Below, one piece after another: positions 27,001 to 34,113 of a stretch of 64,000 nt of DNA (the first letter of the stretch is position 1; each line of letters begins with the position of its first letter). This DNA comes from Aureimonas ureilytica DSM 18598 = NBRC 106430 (GTDB taxonomy: Bacteria > Pseudomonadota > Alphaproteobacteria > Rhizobiales > Rhizobiaceae): NCBI RefSeq assembly GCF_000382705.1, contig NZ_ARQE01000005.1, positions 248,001 through 312,000 of the forward strand. Reading direction: 5' to 3'. Made by a program: the position numbers and the translations under genes. The notes beneath the pieces are model-generated. The model worked only from the letters and a program-made list of their open reading frames with translations. It searched no databases and was not told where the DNA came from.

Positions 27001-27234
27001 GTAAGCCGTGTCGACGGTGGCGGAGCCGAGGCTGAGAGCGTCCTTGACGGTCGAAAGGGACTTGTTGTCCGACTTCAGCGTCGTGGCGATCGACCAGTAA
27101 GCCGCGTTGTCCTTGGCTTCGCCGATCTTCAGGCCCGTCGAGATGCGGCTCTGGACGGATTCCAGCTGGCTGTTGGTGTTCTGAAGCGTGCGCAGAGCGG
27201 TAAGAGCTGCGGCGTTCGTGTTCACGGAGGTCAT
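24073..27234 (-). CDS. Giant flagellin (filament subunit)
   Basis: I use ATG 27234 (MTSVNTNAAALTALRTLQ), the canonical alphaproteobacterial flagellin start, giving 1053 residues. Typical rhizobial flagellins are 300-450. The conserved D0/D1 N-terminus spans residues 1-135 and the C-terminus about 950-1053 (Q-K-N-F-V-N-T-L-M-D-T-I-E-K-G and a final Q-S-A-Q-S-V-L-S-L-F-R-G). Between them lie about five related beta-rich modules of 95-120 residues, near 235-335, 390-500, 530-650, 688-800 and 838-930. Each has D/N-x-[IL]-S-F-x-[LV]-x-x-[ND] then [KN]-x-[IV]-T-I and a helix with A-x-x-L-Q/T-x-A/K. They resemble Flagellin_IN-type surface modules. It is the only flagellin in the window and is flanked by its own promoter region and terminator. 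Confidence 0.95.
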   Translation of the reverse strand: MTSVNTNAAALTALRTLQNTNSQLESVQSRISTGLKIGEAKDNAAYWSIATTLKSDNKSLSTVKDALSLGSATVDTAYQGLNKAKDVLDEIKSKLTAATQDGVDRSKIQSEITELQKQLTSIASSSTFSGENWLSVDSSVASYNATKSVVSSFSRDASGAVSIGSIDVNITNVKLFDKSGSADGILDGKSTLKKADGTTLMAGGLPGGTPPVTTALSFGNTPALASAGGSAGVASINLGTLDMTGVTQGDKLSFTLNVNGTSNLVRLDTTGLTAANFASKLQGAVNLALTGSASTAAPATVKVGGNVAGTSGAVTIETSAVGTSATISASAVTRTDGDGVTTSVGGLLTGGSLPAPKFGTEYEASASMQGTTATAFATPAASGSPTVVAVTLGTYANNAVTITDATDKVEFSLNFNGVPKTITADGFSAGTLAKADLILKLQDKIDQQFAGTFSQTNGRAYQAGDIVVSNTSGDTIDIKTKAGIVGSQESLQLGTVTKTNGFAASGGNAIAASSTSVVKGTGTGAGIVAGDTFSMDVQYGSTVKRITHTFQTVDFLAGGLVANWATKGQPTATEFAAFLQAKIDANTTGFGLSQFNGTGATYNQGDIKVVTDGAGHFSVETKKKGADMAVGISNVQATINGTASVAGTASATSRLGFAENSTSNYYASGVKTASTTGGVVGYGSATAPTQSIGTFDNTGIKNNDRISLTINNGGTQKTITISTDGMTGDTSTAGKLADAAIFKTRVQSALNDSVTGFGGAVLFDVDTGSSPTYAMTLKTVATGSQAYLAISNVQAQDGSGTDTAFAGLTAGAVSGTGTPSSTTSTAVLTSTANFAGPQTIGANDVISFNVVVDNVSKAVTIDRARVDAALPGQNGVIGSVTDYAAVLTSAFTAAGVQASVSTTGPSGALVITRTAAPASGSLLVTGLTAANGGNTMSVDKIDVSDAALTTAGVTSANRKDVFAAYISLVNDAINKVTTAAASLGSVASRIDMQKNFVNTLMDTIEKGVGNLVDADMTEESTKLQALQVKSQLGVQSLSIANQSAQSVLSLFRG

Positions 27235-27239
27235 GAGGA

Positions 27240-27267
27240 TGTCCCGATAAATCAAATCGTTGGGACA
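27240..27267 (-). promoter_or_regulatory. Hairpin in the flagellin mRNA leader covering the ribosome binding site
   Basis: TGTCCC (27240-27245) pairs with GGGACA (27262-27267), with an inner GAT/ATC extension. On the mRNA the 3' arm reads GGGACA and ends 5 nt before the flagellin ATG; it is the only Shine-Dalgarno-like stretch there. The hairpin would therefore hide the ribosome binding site. Caulobacter FlbT acts on the flagellin leader, and FlbT and FlaF are encoded in this cluster, so this is a candidate target (inference). Confidence 0.5.
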
Positions 27268-27367
27268 GACCGGATCGAGCCGGCATAGAAGTCCGGCATC
27301 ATGCCTATGATCGCGGCCCCTTGGGGTAACTGGGCGATCAACCTTCTATGGGCTCGAAACTAGGGGG

Positions 27368-27383
27368 CGAGTTTTAAAACTCG
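27368..27383. promoter_or_regulatory. 16-bp perfect palindrome in the flagellin promoter region
   Basis: CGAGTTTTAAAACTCG is a perfect palindrome in the 218-bp gap between fliP and the flagellin gene, about 135 bp upstream of the flagellin ATG. It is AT-rich in the centre and well placed for an activator or repressor site. It could also form a fold in the fliP 3' end. Confidence 0.45.
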
Positions 27384-27452
27384 GTAAAACGGAGAGCCGG
27401 AACGGCCAAAGTTTTGCACGTCTCGCGTGAAATCAGTTTCAGTACAGCTTCG

Positions 27453-28238
27453 CTACATGAACGAGCGCACCAGGCTCCCCGTCAGCATGTTCCAGCCGTC
27501 GATCAACACGAAGAACAGGATCTTGAACGGCAGGGAAATCACGGTCGGCGGAAGCATCATCATGCCCATGGACATGGTGAGGGTGGCGACGATCAGGTCG
27601 ATCACGAGGAACGGCAGGACGATCAGGAAGCCGATCTCGAAGCCCCGGCGCAGCTCGGAGATCATGAAGGCGGGAACGAGGACGCGGAAATCGACCTCCT
27701 GCCCCTCGCCCGCGCCCTGCTGCACTTCCGGCAGGCGGTCGCGGTTGGCGGACTGGCTGAAATCGGAAAACAGCGCCAGATCCTGGCTGCGCACCTGATC
27801 CAGCATGAATTCGCGGAAGGGCTCGGCGATTCGCGGCAGCGCTTCCTGTTCGGTGATCTCGCCCTTCATGAGGGGCTGAAGCCCGTCGCGCCAGCTCTGG
27901 TCGAAAGTCGGCATCATCACGAAGAAGGTGATGAAGAGCGACAGCGAGATGATGATGAGATTGGCGGGCGTCGTCTGGAGACCGAGACCGGACCGCAGGA
28001 TCGAGAGCGCGATCACGACGCGGGTGAAGGCCGTCACCATGACGAGAAGGCCCGGCGCCACCGAGAGGACCGTGACGATGCCGAAGAGCTGGACGATGCG
28101 GCCCGAGACCGCGCCGTCGCCGGCCGGAATCAGCGAGGCGAGATCATTGGCGGCGTTGGCCACCGCGTCCTGCGCGTGAGCGGGCACGGCCAGAAGCAGC
28201 GCCGCCAGAAGCGCCGCCGCGGGAAGCGCCGGTCTCAC
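27453..28238 (-). CDS. fliP: Flagellar export gate protein FliP
   Basis: A 261-residue protein starting at GTG 28238, which overlaps the fliL stop (GTGA). An N-terminal signal peptide (residues 1-22, ending PAHA) precedes four membrane helices. The family signatures are clear: S-V-A-P-G-L-L-V-M-V-T-A-F-T-R-V-V-I-A-L-S-I-L-R, F-F-V-M-M-P-T, and near the C-terminus L-V-P-A-F-M-I-S-E-L-R-R-G-F-E-I-G-F. FliP forms the export channel core with FliQ and FliR. It is paired with fliL behind the flgB-flgH terminator, and the flagellin gene follows on the same strand. Confidence 0.96.
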   Translation of the reverse strand: MRPALPAAALLAALLLAVPAHAQDAVANAANDLASLIPAGDGAVSGRIVQLFGIVTVLSVAPGLLVMVTAFTRVVIALSILRSGLGLQTTPANLIIISLSLFITFFVMMPTFDQSWRDGLQPLMKGEITEQEALPRIAEPFREFMLDQVRSQDLALFSDFSQSANRDRLPEVQQGAGEGQEVDFRVLVPAFMISELRRGFEIGFLIVLPFLVIDLIVATLTMSMGMMMLPPTVISLPFKILFFVLIDGWNMLTGSLVRSFM

Positions 28239-28822
28239 TTCACCACCAGCGAACGGACGGCGACGTCGACCACGGCGGGCGAGCGAAGGCGGGCGCGCTC
28301 CAGAAGGTCTTCCTTCAGGTGCAGAAGGCCGCGCGAGCCCTCGATCTGCGCGAGTTCCAGCGTGCGCAGGAAGACCAGCGTATCGGCCTGGATCTGCGTC
28401 GTGAGAACCGCCTCGTCCACCTTCTCGTCGCCCGGGCGCAGGACGAGGCCCATTTCGAGGCGAAGCTGCGCGCCGACGGGCGCGGAGAGATCGGTGAGGA
28501 TCGCGGGGATCTCGACGAAGGATTCCTTCACCGGCTCGCCGGCGCTTTCCTTGTTGGCGAGCGAGCCTTCGGCGCCGGTCTCGGCCTTGCCGGAATGACC
28601 CTCCGCGCCCTTCGCCTCGGCGTGCGGGGCAGCGGCAGGGGTTTCGGCGGCGGGCGCCGGCGCGGGCGCGGGTTTCAGAAGAAAGCCGAGCGCGGCGCCG
28701 CCGCCGGCCGCCAGGAGCGTCAGACCCGCCACAACGGCGATCGTCTGCATCCGCCCGCCCTTTTTGGCTTGCTGGTCGCCGCCCGCGAGAATGGCGAGCG
28801 CTTCGGGGGTCAGGTCGGTCAT
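28235..28822 (-). CDS. fliL: Basal-body-associated protein FliL
   Basis: A 195-residue protein with a short cytoplasmic N-terminus and a transmembrane helix at about residues 25-46. An Ala/Pro/Glu-rich linker follows, then a periplasmic domain (~100-195) with F-V-E-I-P-A-I-L-T-D-L, L-R-L-E-M-G-L-V-L and a C-terminal H-L-K-E-D-L-L-E-R-A-R. FliL surrounds and stabilises the stator. A second FliL-like protein, the MotF candidate, is encoded at 5502-6023. The linker is longer than in most FliL proteins. It starts a fliL-fliP pair with its own 178-bp upstream region. Confidence 0.9.
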   Translation of the reverse strand: MTDLTPEALAILAGGDQQAKKGGRMQTIAVVAGLTLLAAGGGAALGFLLKPAPAPAPAAETPAAAPHAEAKGAEGHSGKAETGAEGSLANKESAGEPVKESFVEIPAILTDLSAPVGAQLRLEMGLVLRPGDEKVDEAVLTTQIQADTLVFLRTLELAQIEGSRGLLHLKEDLLERARLRSPAVVDVAVRSLVVK

Positions 28823-29001
28823 CGGCCGCTCCGGGGGAAGGACTTCTCAAAATTCCTGCCGCAGGGCCGCTCGAGGGGCCTTCCCTCTCGCGGCAGCCAC
28901 ACGAGGCCCGACGCTGTCGACGGGCGCGCGGATCGTGGCCGGCAAGGAAGTGTTAAGAAATCGTGCTGGCCCGAGCCTTGCGGAGGATCGAAACGCAAAA
29001 A

Positions 29002-29023
29002 CGGGCCGGCAAGTGCCGGCCCG
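29002..29023 (-). terminator. Rho-independent terminator after flgH
   Basis: A 9-bp stem CGGGCCGGC/GCCGGCCCG with a 4-nt AAGT loop is followed on the minus strand by TTTTTGCGTTTC. It lies 54 bp after the flgH stop and closes the flgB-flgH operon; fliL-fliP must then use a promoter in 28823-29001. Confidence 0.85.
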
Positions 29024-29076
29024 CTGGGATGCGAAGGTAAGGAGGTGGGAGGCCTGGGCGGCCGCCTCGGCGCGCC

Positions 29077-29784
29077 TCAGTAGGGAAGCGCGTTGTCGAG
29101 GATCTGCTGGCCCCAGCCCGGCTGCTGCACTTCCGACAGGCGACCCCGGCCGCCGTAGGAGATGCGCGCTTCGGCGATCTTCTCGTAGGAGATCGTGTTG
29201 TTGGGCAAGATGTCGCCCGGGCGGATGATGCCGGCGATCGACAGAACGCGAACCTCGAAATTGACGCGCACTTCCTGCTGGCCGGCAATGTAGAGATTGC
29301 CGTTGGGCAGGACCTGCGTCACCACGGCGGCGACGGAGACGTTGATCTCTTCCTTGCGGTCCACGGTGCCCTTGCCGGTGGCCTTGGTGCCGTTCTTCAG
29401 GCCGAGGGTCGTGCCGACGGTCGGCAGCCCCCAGGAGCCGAACGATCCCTTGAGATCGGCGCCGACGCTGACACCCGAATCGCGCGAGCGCTTGGTGTTG
29501 TTGTCGAGCGTCGCCTTGTCGTCGATCTTGATCTTGACCGTGACGATGTCGCCGACGTTGAGCGCGCGCGTGTCGCGGAAGAAATCGGCGTTGCGGCCGG
29601 TCCAGAGCGAGTTCACGTGGCGCGGCGGCTCGGGCGAATAGGCGGCCTGGGGCTGAACCACGGGCGGGAACTGGTGCAGGCCGGTGCCGACCGGGGTCAG
29701 CACGGGCTCCTTCATCAGGTCTTCGCGGGTCGTGGTGCAGCCGGCGAGAACGCCGGTGGCGAGAAGGCAGGCGAGGATTCTCAC
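29077..29784 (-). CDS. flgH: Flagellar L-ring lipoprotein FlgH
   Basis: A 235-residue lipoprotein read from GTG 29784. The signal sequence ends in a lipobox L-A-G-C (Cys ~16). The body has S-L-W-T-G-R-N-A-D-F-F-R-D-T-R-A-L-N-V-G-D-I-V-T-V-K-I, the hallmark of FlgH, and a C-terminal I-R-P-G-D-I-L-P-N-N-T-I-S-Y-E-K-I-A-E-A-R-I-S-Y-G-G-R-G. FlgH forms the outer-membrane L ring. The GTG overlaps the motE stop. It is the last gene of the flgB operon. Confidence 0.96.
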   Translation of the reverse strand: MRILACLLATGVLAGCTTTREDLMKEPVLTPVGTGLHQFPPVVQPQAAYSPEPPRHVNSLWTGRNADFFRDTRALNVGDIVTVKIKIDDKATLDNNTKRSRDSGVSVGADLKGSFGSWGLPTVGTTLGLKNGTKATGKGTVDRKEEINVSVAAVVTQVLPNGNLYIAGQQEVRVNFEVRVLSIAGIIRPGDILPNNTISYEKIAEARISYGGRGRLSEVQQPGWGQQILDNALPY

Positions 29785-30419
29785 GACTTCTGTCCTTCGT
29801 CGGCGGCGGGCGCGCCCGCGGCGCTGGCCTGGGCCGCGCGGTCGGTCTTCTCGGTGATGATGTTGGCGAGCTCGGCGGCCACCGGCGCGGGCATCTCGGC
29901 GAGGATCGCGCTCGCCTGACGCGGCTTCAGCCGGGTGAGAAGCGAGGCGGCGACCGGGCGCTCCATGCCGGCGAGCTGACCGGCGGCGGCGTCCGCCTTC
30001 ATGCCCGAATAGATGTTGATCATCGTCTCGGAGGTCGATTCGATGAAGGCCTTGCGCTCCGAAAGCCAGGTCTCGACTTCCTTGCGCTTGGCGTCGAGTT
30101 CCTGGATGCGGGCCGAAAGCTGGTCCTCCGCTTCCTTGACCTTGGCGAGCTGCAGCGCGTTGCGCGCGTCGAGCGCGGGATCGGCGATGTTGGAGCAGTA
30201 GCGCTGGACGTCGGTCGTCGCCTGCACGGGAACCGACTGCTCCGTGCCGTCGGAGCCGATGACGCGCAGCTTGTTGGTGGTCGGGGGCGGCGCGGCCGGT
30301 TCCTTGGCGGATTCGGCTCGGACCCCCGAGAGGCCGGCCAGGAGCACGGCGCCGGCGAGAAGCGCGGTGGACAGCGAGGAGCGGCGGGAGATCGGCGAAA
30401 GGGTCATGGCGGGTCTCAC
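29781..30419 (-). CDS. motE: Periplasmic MotC chaperone MotE
   Basis: A 212-residue protein from GTG 30419, overlapping the flgI stop; an ATG at 30407 is an alternative start. A signal peptide (A-L-L-A-G-A-V-L-L-A-G-L-S-G-V-R-A) is followed by a coiled coil (~75-120). A helical domain with M-N-I-Y-S-G-M-K-A-D-A-A-A and L-K-P-R-Q-A-S-A-I-L-A-E-M follows, like the MgtE N-terminal fold. In S. meliloti MotE is a chaperone needed for folding of MotC. One Cys (R-Y-C-S-N) is present. The gene sits between flgI and flgH, as in Sinorhizobium. Confidence 0.85.
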   Translation of the reverse strand: MRPAMTLSPISRRSSLSTALLAGAVLLAGLSGVRAESAKEPAAPPPTTNKLRVIGSDGTEQSVPVQATTDVQRYCSNIADPALDARNALQLAKVKEAEDQLSARIQELDAKRKEVETWLSERKAFIESTSETMINIYSGMKADAAAGQLAGMERPVAASLLTRLKPRQASAILAEMPAPVAAELANIITEKTDRAAQASAAGAPAADEGQKS

Positions 30420-31615
30420 TGAACCACGAGGTCGGCCTGGAGGGCGCCCGAGGTCTTGATGGCCTGGAGAATGGCGATGATGCCGGTCGGCTTGAGGCCG
30501 AGGCGATTGAGCCCGCGCACCACGGCGTCGAGATTGGCGCCCTGGACGATGGCGAGATTGCCGCCGCCCTGCTCGGCGCTGACATTCGTGTCCTTCGTCA
30601 CGACGGTCTGGCCGTTGGAGAAGGGCGCGGGCTGCGAGACGTTGGGCGTGTCGGTGATGCGCACCGTCAGGCTGCCATGCGTCACCGCGACGGTCGAGAT
30701 CTTCACGTCCTGTCCGATCACCACGGTTCCGGTGCGCTCGTCGATCACCACGCGCGCGGCCTGGTCGGGCGCGATCTGGAGATCGCCGAGATCGGCGATG
30801 AAGCGGGTGGAGGAGAGCTTGGTCGGGCGCGTCAGCGTGATGTTGCGGAAGTCCTGCTCGCGCGCCACCGGCTTGCCATAGGCGCCGACCGCAAAGGCGT
30901 TGATCGCGTCCACCACCCGGATCGCCGTGCGGTAGTCGGGATTGCGCAGTTCCATCGTGATGGTCGGCGTGTCGACATTGGCGCGCGGCACTTCGCGCTC
31001 GATGAGGGCGCCGCCGGCGATGCGGCCGGTGGTCGGCGTGCCCTGCGTCAGGCTCTCGTTGGTGCCTTCCGAGGAGAAGCCGCTGACGGCGAGCGCGCCC
31101 TGGCCGACCGCGTAGATCTCGCCGTCGGGGCCGTAAAGCGGTGTCATGACGAGCGTGCCGCCCATCAGCGAGGAGGCGTCGCCGAGCGAGGAGACGTTGA
31201 TGTCGATGCGCGAGCCGATGCCCGAGAAGGCCGGCAGGTCGGCCGTGACGACGACGGCCGCCACGTTGCGCGTGCGCGGATTGGCCGAGCGCACGTTGAC
31301 GCCCATGCGATCCAGCATGGACTGGAGCGACTGCTCGGTGAAGGGCGAGTTGCGCAAGCTGTCGCCCGTGCCCTGAAGGCCGATCACCAGACCGTAGCCG
31401 ACGAGCTGGTTGTCGCGCACGCCCTTGATCGTGGTGATGTCCTTGATGCGCACGCCGCCCGAGGGGCGCACGCGCGGGAGCACCATGTTGAAGTTCTCGC
31501 GCGCGCCGATCCCGGCCTGGCTGTAGCCGGCCCCGCCGTAATCGGCGGCGAAGGCGGAGGTGAAGCCGAAGGAGGCGATCGTGGCGAGAAGCGCGAGGCG
31601 GAGGGCGTGTCTCAT
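30416..31615 (-). CDS. flgI: Flagellar P-ring protein FlgI
   Basis: A 399-residue exported protein with a signal peptide (~1-23). The FlgI signature begins R-I-K-D-I-T-T-I-K-G-V-R-D-N-Q-L-V-G-Y-G-L-V-I-G-L-Q-G-T-G-D, followed by M-L-D-R-M-G-V-N-V. The C-terminal G-A-N-L-D-A-V-V-R-G-L-N-R-L-G-L-K-P-T-G-I-I is also typical. FlgI builds the periplasmic P ring, with FlgA as its chaperone. The ATG overlaps the flgA stop (ATGA), so the two are translationally coupled. Length is normal for the family. Confidence 0.97.
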   Translation of the reverse strand: MRHALRLALLATIASFGFTSAFAADYGGAGYSQAGIGARENFNMVLPRVRPSGGVRIKDITTIKGVRDNQLVGYGLVIGLQGTGDSLRNSPFTEQSLQSMLDRMGVNVRSANPRTRNVAAVVVTADLPAFSGIGSRIDINVSSLGDASSLMGGTLVMTPLYGPDGEIYAVGQGALAVSGFSSEGTNESLTQGTPTTGRIAGGALIEREVPRANVDTPTITMELRNPDYRTAIRVVDAINAFAVGAYGKPVAREQDFRNITLTRPTKLSSTRFIADLGDLQIAPDQAARVVIDERTGTVVIGQDVKISTVAVTHGSLTVRITDTPNVSQPAPFSNGQTVVTKDTNVSAEQGGGNLAIVQGANLDAVVRGLNRLGLKPTGIIAILQAIKTSGALQADLVVQ

Positions 31616-32094
31616 TGGGCGGACACCTCGATCGTGCCGTCTTCCATGGCGACGCCGGAAATGGTGACGCCGCTGTCGGTGTTGCGCACGCGCACCGCCT
31701 GGCCGGCGCCCGCGGACTGGAGCGGCGTGCCCATGCCTGTGATGAGGAGGCCGGTTTCGCGGTAGACGAGCTTGGTCGGCACGCCCGCCGTCACCGTGTC
31801 GGGCGACTTCAGGTCGGACAGGAGGATCGGCTGGTTGGGCAGGAGCGTGCGCCGGGCGAGCCGGTTGCGCAGCATCCCCTCCTCCACGACATAGGCCGAG
31901 AGCTGCTCGCCCGGCACGGTGAAGCGCATGGGCATGACGCCTTTGTCGAGAACGCTCTGTCCGGGATAGATGACCGAGGTCGGCACCGGCAGGTTGAGGT
32001 CCGCCGCCCGGACGGGCGACGAAACGGTGATGGCGAGCCCCGCGCCCAGCGAAGCCGCGAGGGAAAGTCGGCGGAGTAGCGAGGCTGCGACCAT
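31612..32094 (-). CDS. flgA: P-ring assembly chaperone FlgA
   Basis: A 160-residue periplasmic protein. The signal peptide (residues 1-30, ending P-V-R-A) precedes a SAF-like domain: V-I-Y-P-G-Q-S-V-L, then R-N-R-L-A-R-R-T-L-L-P-N-Q-P-I, and at the end R-V-R-N-T-D-S-G-V-T-I-S-G-V-A. These match the C-terminal region of FlgA; the N-terminal domain found in longer FlgA proteins is absent, as in other rhizobia. It helps FlgI assemble into the P ring. It is 3 bp after flgG. Confidence 0.92.
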   Translation of the reverse strand: MVAASLLRRLSLAASLGAGLAITVSSPVRAADLNLPVPTSVIYPGQSVLDKGVMPMRFTVPGEQLSAYVVEEGMLRNRLARRTLLPNQPILLSDLKSPDTVTAGVPTKLVYRETGLLITGMGTPLQSAGAGQAVRVRNTDSGVTISGVAMEDGTIEVSAQ

Positions 32095-32097
32095 GGC

Positions 32098-32880
32098 TTA
32101 GCGAAGACCCTTCGACACGACGCCGGCCATTTCGTCCGCCGCCTGAATGACCTTGGAGTTCATCTCGTAGGCGCGCTGCGCCGAGATCAGCTCGGAGATT
32201 TCCTTGACCGGATCCACGTTGGAGTTTTCCAGATAGGCCTGCTTGATGACGCCGTAGCCCGGATCGCCCGGCACGCCGGCGATCGGCGCGCCGGAAGCGG
32301 CGGTCTCGCGGAACAGGTTGTTGCCCTGCGCGGCGAGGCCCGGCTCGTTGGCGAAGTTGACGAGGCTGAGCTGGCCGATGAGCTGATCCTCGCCGTCCAC
32401 CTTGGCATAGACCTGGCCGGCCTCGTTGATCGAGACCTGCGTGGCGTTCTGCGGGATGGTGAGGCCGGGATCGACCGTGAAGCCGTCGAGCGTCACGATC
32501 TGGCCGGTGGCGCTCTTGTTGAAGGCGCCGTCGCGCGTGTAGAGCGTCTCGCCGCCCGGGCCCTGGATCTGGAAATAGCCCTGGCCGTTGATCGCGAGGT
32601 CGAGATCGTTGCCGGTCTGCTCCAAAGCGCCCTGGATGTGGACGGTGCGCACGGCGGCCGTGCGCACGCCGAGGCCGATCTGCACGCCCTCGGGGATCGT
32701 GTTCTCGCCGCCGCGCGCCGGGATGCCCTGCGCCCGCTCGACCTGATAGAGAAGGTCGGTGAACTCGGCGCGGGCGCGCTTGAAGCCGGTCGTGTTGATG
32801 TTCGCGATATTGTTCGCGATCACTTCGACATTGGTCTGCTGGGCGTTCATGCCGGTCGCGGCGATCGCAAGGGCGCGCAT
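32098..32880 (-). CDS. flgG: Distal rod protein FlgG
   Basis: A 260-residue rod protein. The N-terminal M-R-A-L[11 protein letters not shown], then [11 protein letters not shown], is diagnostic. G-Q-G-Y-F-Q-I at ~108 and the C-terminal [24 protein letters not shown] complete the rod/hook family pattern. The 260-262 length is typical of FlgG. It lies between fliE (15 bp) and flgA (3 bp) in the flgB operon. Confidence 0.97.
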   Translation of the reverse strand: MRALAIAATGMNAQQTNVEVIANNIANINTTGFKRARAEFTDLLYQVERAQGIPARGGENTIPEGVQIGLGVRTAAVRTVHIQGALEQTGNDLDLAINGQGYFQIQGPGGETLYTRDGAFNKSATGQIVTLDGFTVDPGLTIPQNATQVSINEAGQVYAKVDGEDQLIGQLSLVNFANEPGLAAQGNNLFRETAASGAPIAGVPGDPGYGVIKQAYLENSNVDPVKEISELISAQRAYEMNSKVIQAADEMAGVVSKGLR

Positions 32881-32895
32881 GGGCTTTTACTTTCG

Positions 32896-33207
32896 TTAGA
32901 TCGACATGCGGGAAAGTTCGAGATAGGCGGAGACGACCTTGTCGCGGATCGCGATGGCCGTCTGAAGGGTGCGCTCGGCGCCCATCACCGCGTCCACGAC
33001 GGCCTGGGTCGAGGCCTTGCCGTTGACGCCCTGGATGGAGGTCGCCTCGGCGCCCTTCATGGTCTGGTTGGCCTCGCGGGCCATGTCGGCCATGGCGGCG
33101 GCGAAGCCCTGGCCGGCGCTGGCGGTCTCGCCGGCTCCGGCGGTGGCGACCTTGTCCAGGCGGAAACTGTCGACGCGTGTGGCCGCGTTGGTGAGGGCGG
33201 AAATCAT
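32896..33207 (-). CDS. fliE: Hook-basal body protein FliE
   Basis: A 103-residue helical protein with the FliE C-terminal signature V-V-D-A-V-M-G-A-E-R-T-L-Q-T-A-I-A-I-R-D-K-V-V-S-A-Y-L-E-L-S-R-M-x-I. It forms the junction between the MS ring and the proximal rod and is exported early. The position between flgC (5 bp) and flgG (15 bp) is the standard rhizobial order flgB-flgC-fliE-flgG. No anomalies seen. Confidence 0.96.
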   Translation of the reverse strand: MISALTNAATRVDSFRLDKVATAGAGETASAGQGFAAAMADMAREANQTMKGAEATSIQGVNGKASTQAVVDAVMGAERTLQTAIAIRDKVVSAYLELSRMSI

Positions 33208-33212
33208 GGCGT

Positions 33213-33629
33213 TCAGCCTCGCATGAGATCGATGGTGAGATTGATCAGCTCGCGCGCCTGCTTGATGACCTGGAGATTGGCCTCGTAGGAGCGGTTCGCC
33301 TCGCGCATGTCGGCCATTTCGACGAGCGGGCTGACATTGGGCATCTTGACGTAGCCGTCGGCGTCGGCCGCCGGATTGCCGGGGTCGTATTCCGACTTGA
33401 ACTGCGCGCGGTCGAGGCCGATTTCCTTGACGTGGACGATCTCGGCGCCCGTCATCCGGTCGATTTCGGACGCGAAGGTCACGGTCTTGCGGCGATAGGG
33501 GTCCGAGCCCGGCGTTTCGCCGGTCGAGCGCGCGTTCGCGACGTTTTCGGACACGACGCGCAGGCGCGTCGATTGGGCCTCGAGGCCGCTGGCGGCGATG
33601 CGAAGGGCGGAGGAGATCGCGTCGGTCAT
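33213..33629 (-). CDS. flgC: Proximal rod protein FlgC
   Basis: A 138-residue rod protein with an N-terminal [31 protein letters not shown] at ~45, and [26 protein letters not shown] at the C-terminus. FlgC polymerises with FlgB and FlgF in the proximal rod. It follows flgB by 6 bp. Length is normal. Confidence 0.97.
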   Translation of the reverse strand: MTDAISSALRIAASGLEAQSTRLRVVSENVANARSTGETPGSDPYRRKTVTFASEIDRMTGAEIVHVKEIGLDRAQFKSEYDPGNPAADADGYVKMPNVSPLVEMADMREANRSYEANLQVIKQARELINLTIDLMRG

Positions 33630-33635
33630 CGGTCG

Positions 33636-34016
33636 TCAGCCCTTCAGCGTGGAGAGGTACATGCGGTGGAAGGCCTTGGCGATGGACGTGTCGAGCGCGT
33701 AGTCGCGCGAGATTTCGCCCGCCTTCAGCATTTCCTGCTCGAGGCTCACGGAGTTGCCCGAATGGGTGACGTCCCAGGGCGTCTGGCGGGCGGCGTCCAC
33801 GCCGAACTCGCGGCCGGCCGAGGCGACGAGATGGTTCGCGCTGGAGGCGGCAAGGTCCAGCTTCGTGGTTTCCAGAACCGTCGAGAAGGCCGAAACGTCC
33901 TTGGCGCGGTAGCCCGGCGTGTTGGCGTTGGCGACGTTTTCGGCGACCACGGCCTGGCGCTGCGACAGCCAGTCGGCGCGGGTGGAGGAAAGGCCGAAGA
34001 GATATAAATCGCTCAT
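33636..34016 (-). CDS. flgB: Proximal rod protein FlgB
   Basis: A 126-residue rod protein with L-S-Q-R-Q-A-V-V-A-E-N-V-A-N-A-N-T-P-G-Y-R-A-K-D in the first 40 residues and V-S-L-E-Q-E-M-L-K-A-G-E in the C-terminal half. It starts an eight-gene operon flgB-flgC-fliE-flgG-flgA-flgI-motE-flgH that ends at the terminator at 29002. Its upstream region (34017-34140) is AT-rich with a conspicuous palindrome. The final helix A-F-H-R-M-Y-L-S-T-L-K-G is typical of rhizobial FlgB. Confidence 0.95.
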   Translation of the reverse strand: MSDLYLFGLSSTRADWLSQRQAVVAENVANANTPGYRAKDVSAFSTVLETTKLDLAASSANHLVASAGREFGVDAARQTPWDVTHSGNSVSLEQEMLKAGEISRDYALDTSIAKAFHRMYLSTLKG

Positions 34017-34113
34017 TGCGCGGTAGATCCTCGAGACTGGTCTCGTAACCGCGTTTTAAGGAAAGCCACTTGTCCGAAACTGGCTAACGGAACAAAAACC
34101 TTTTGTTAATCAA

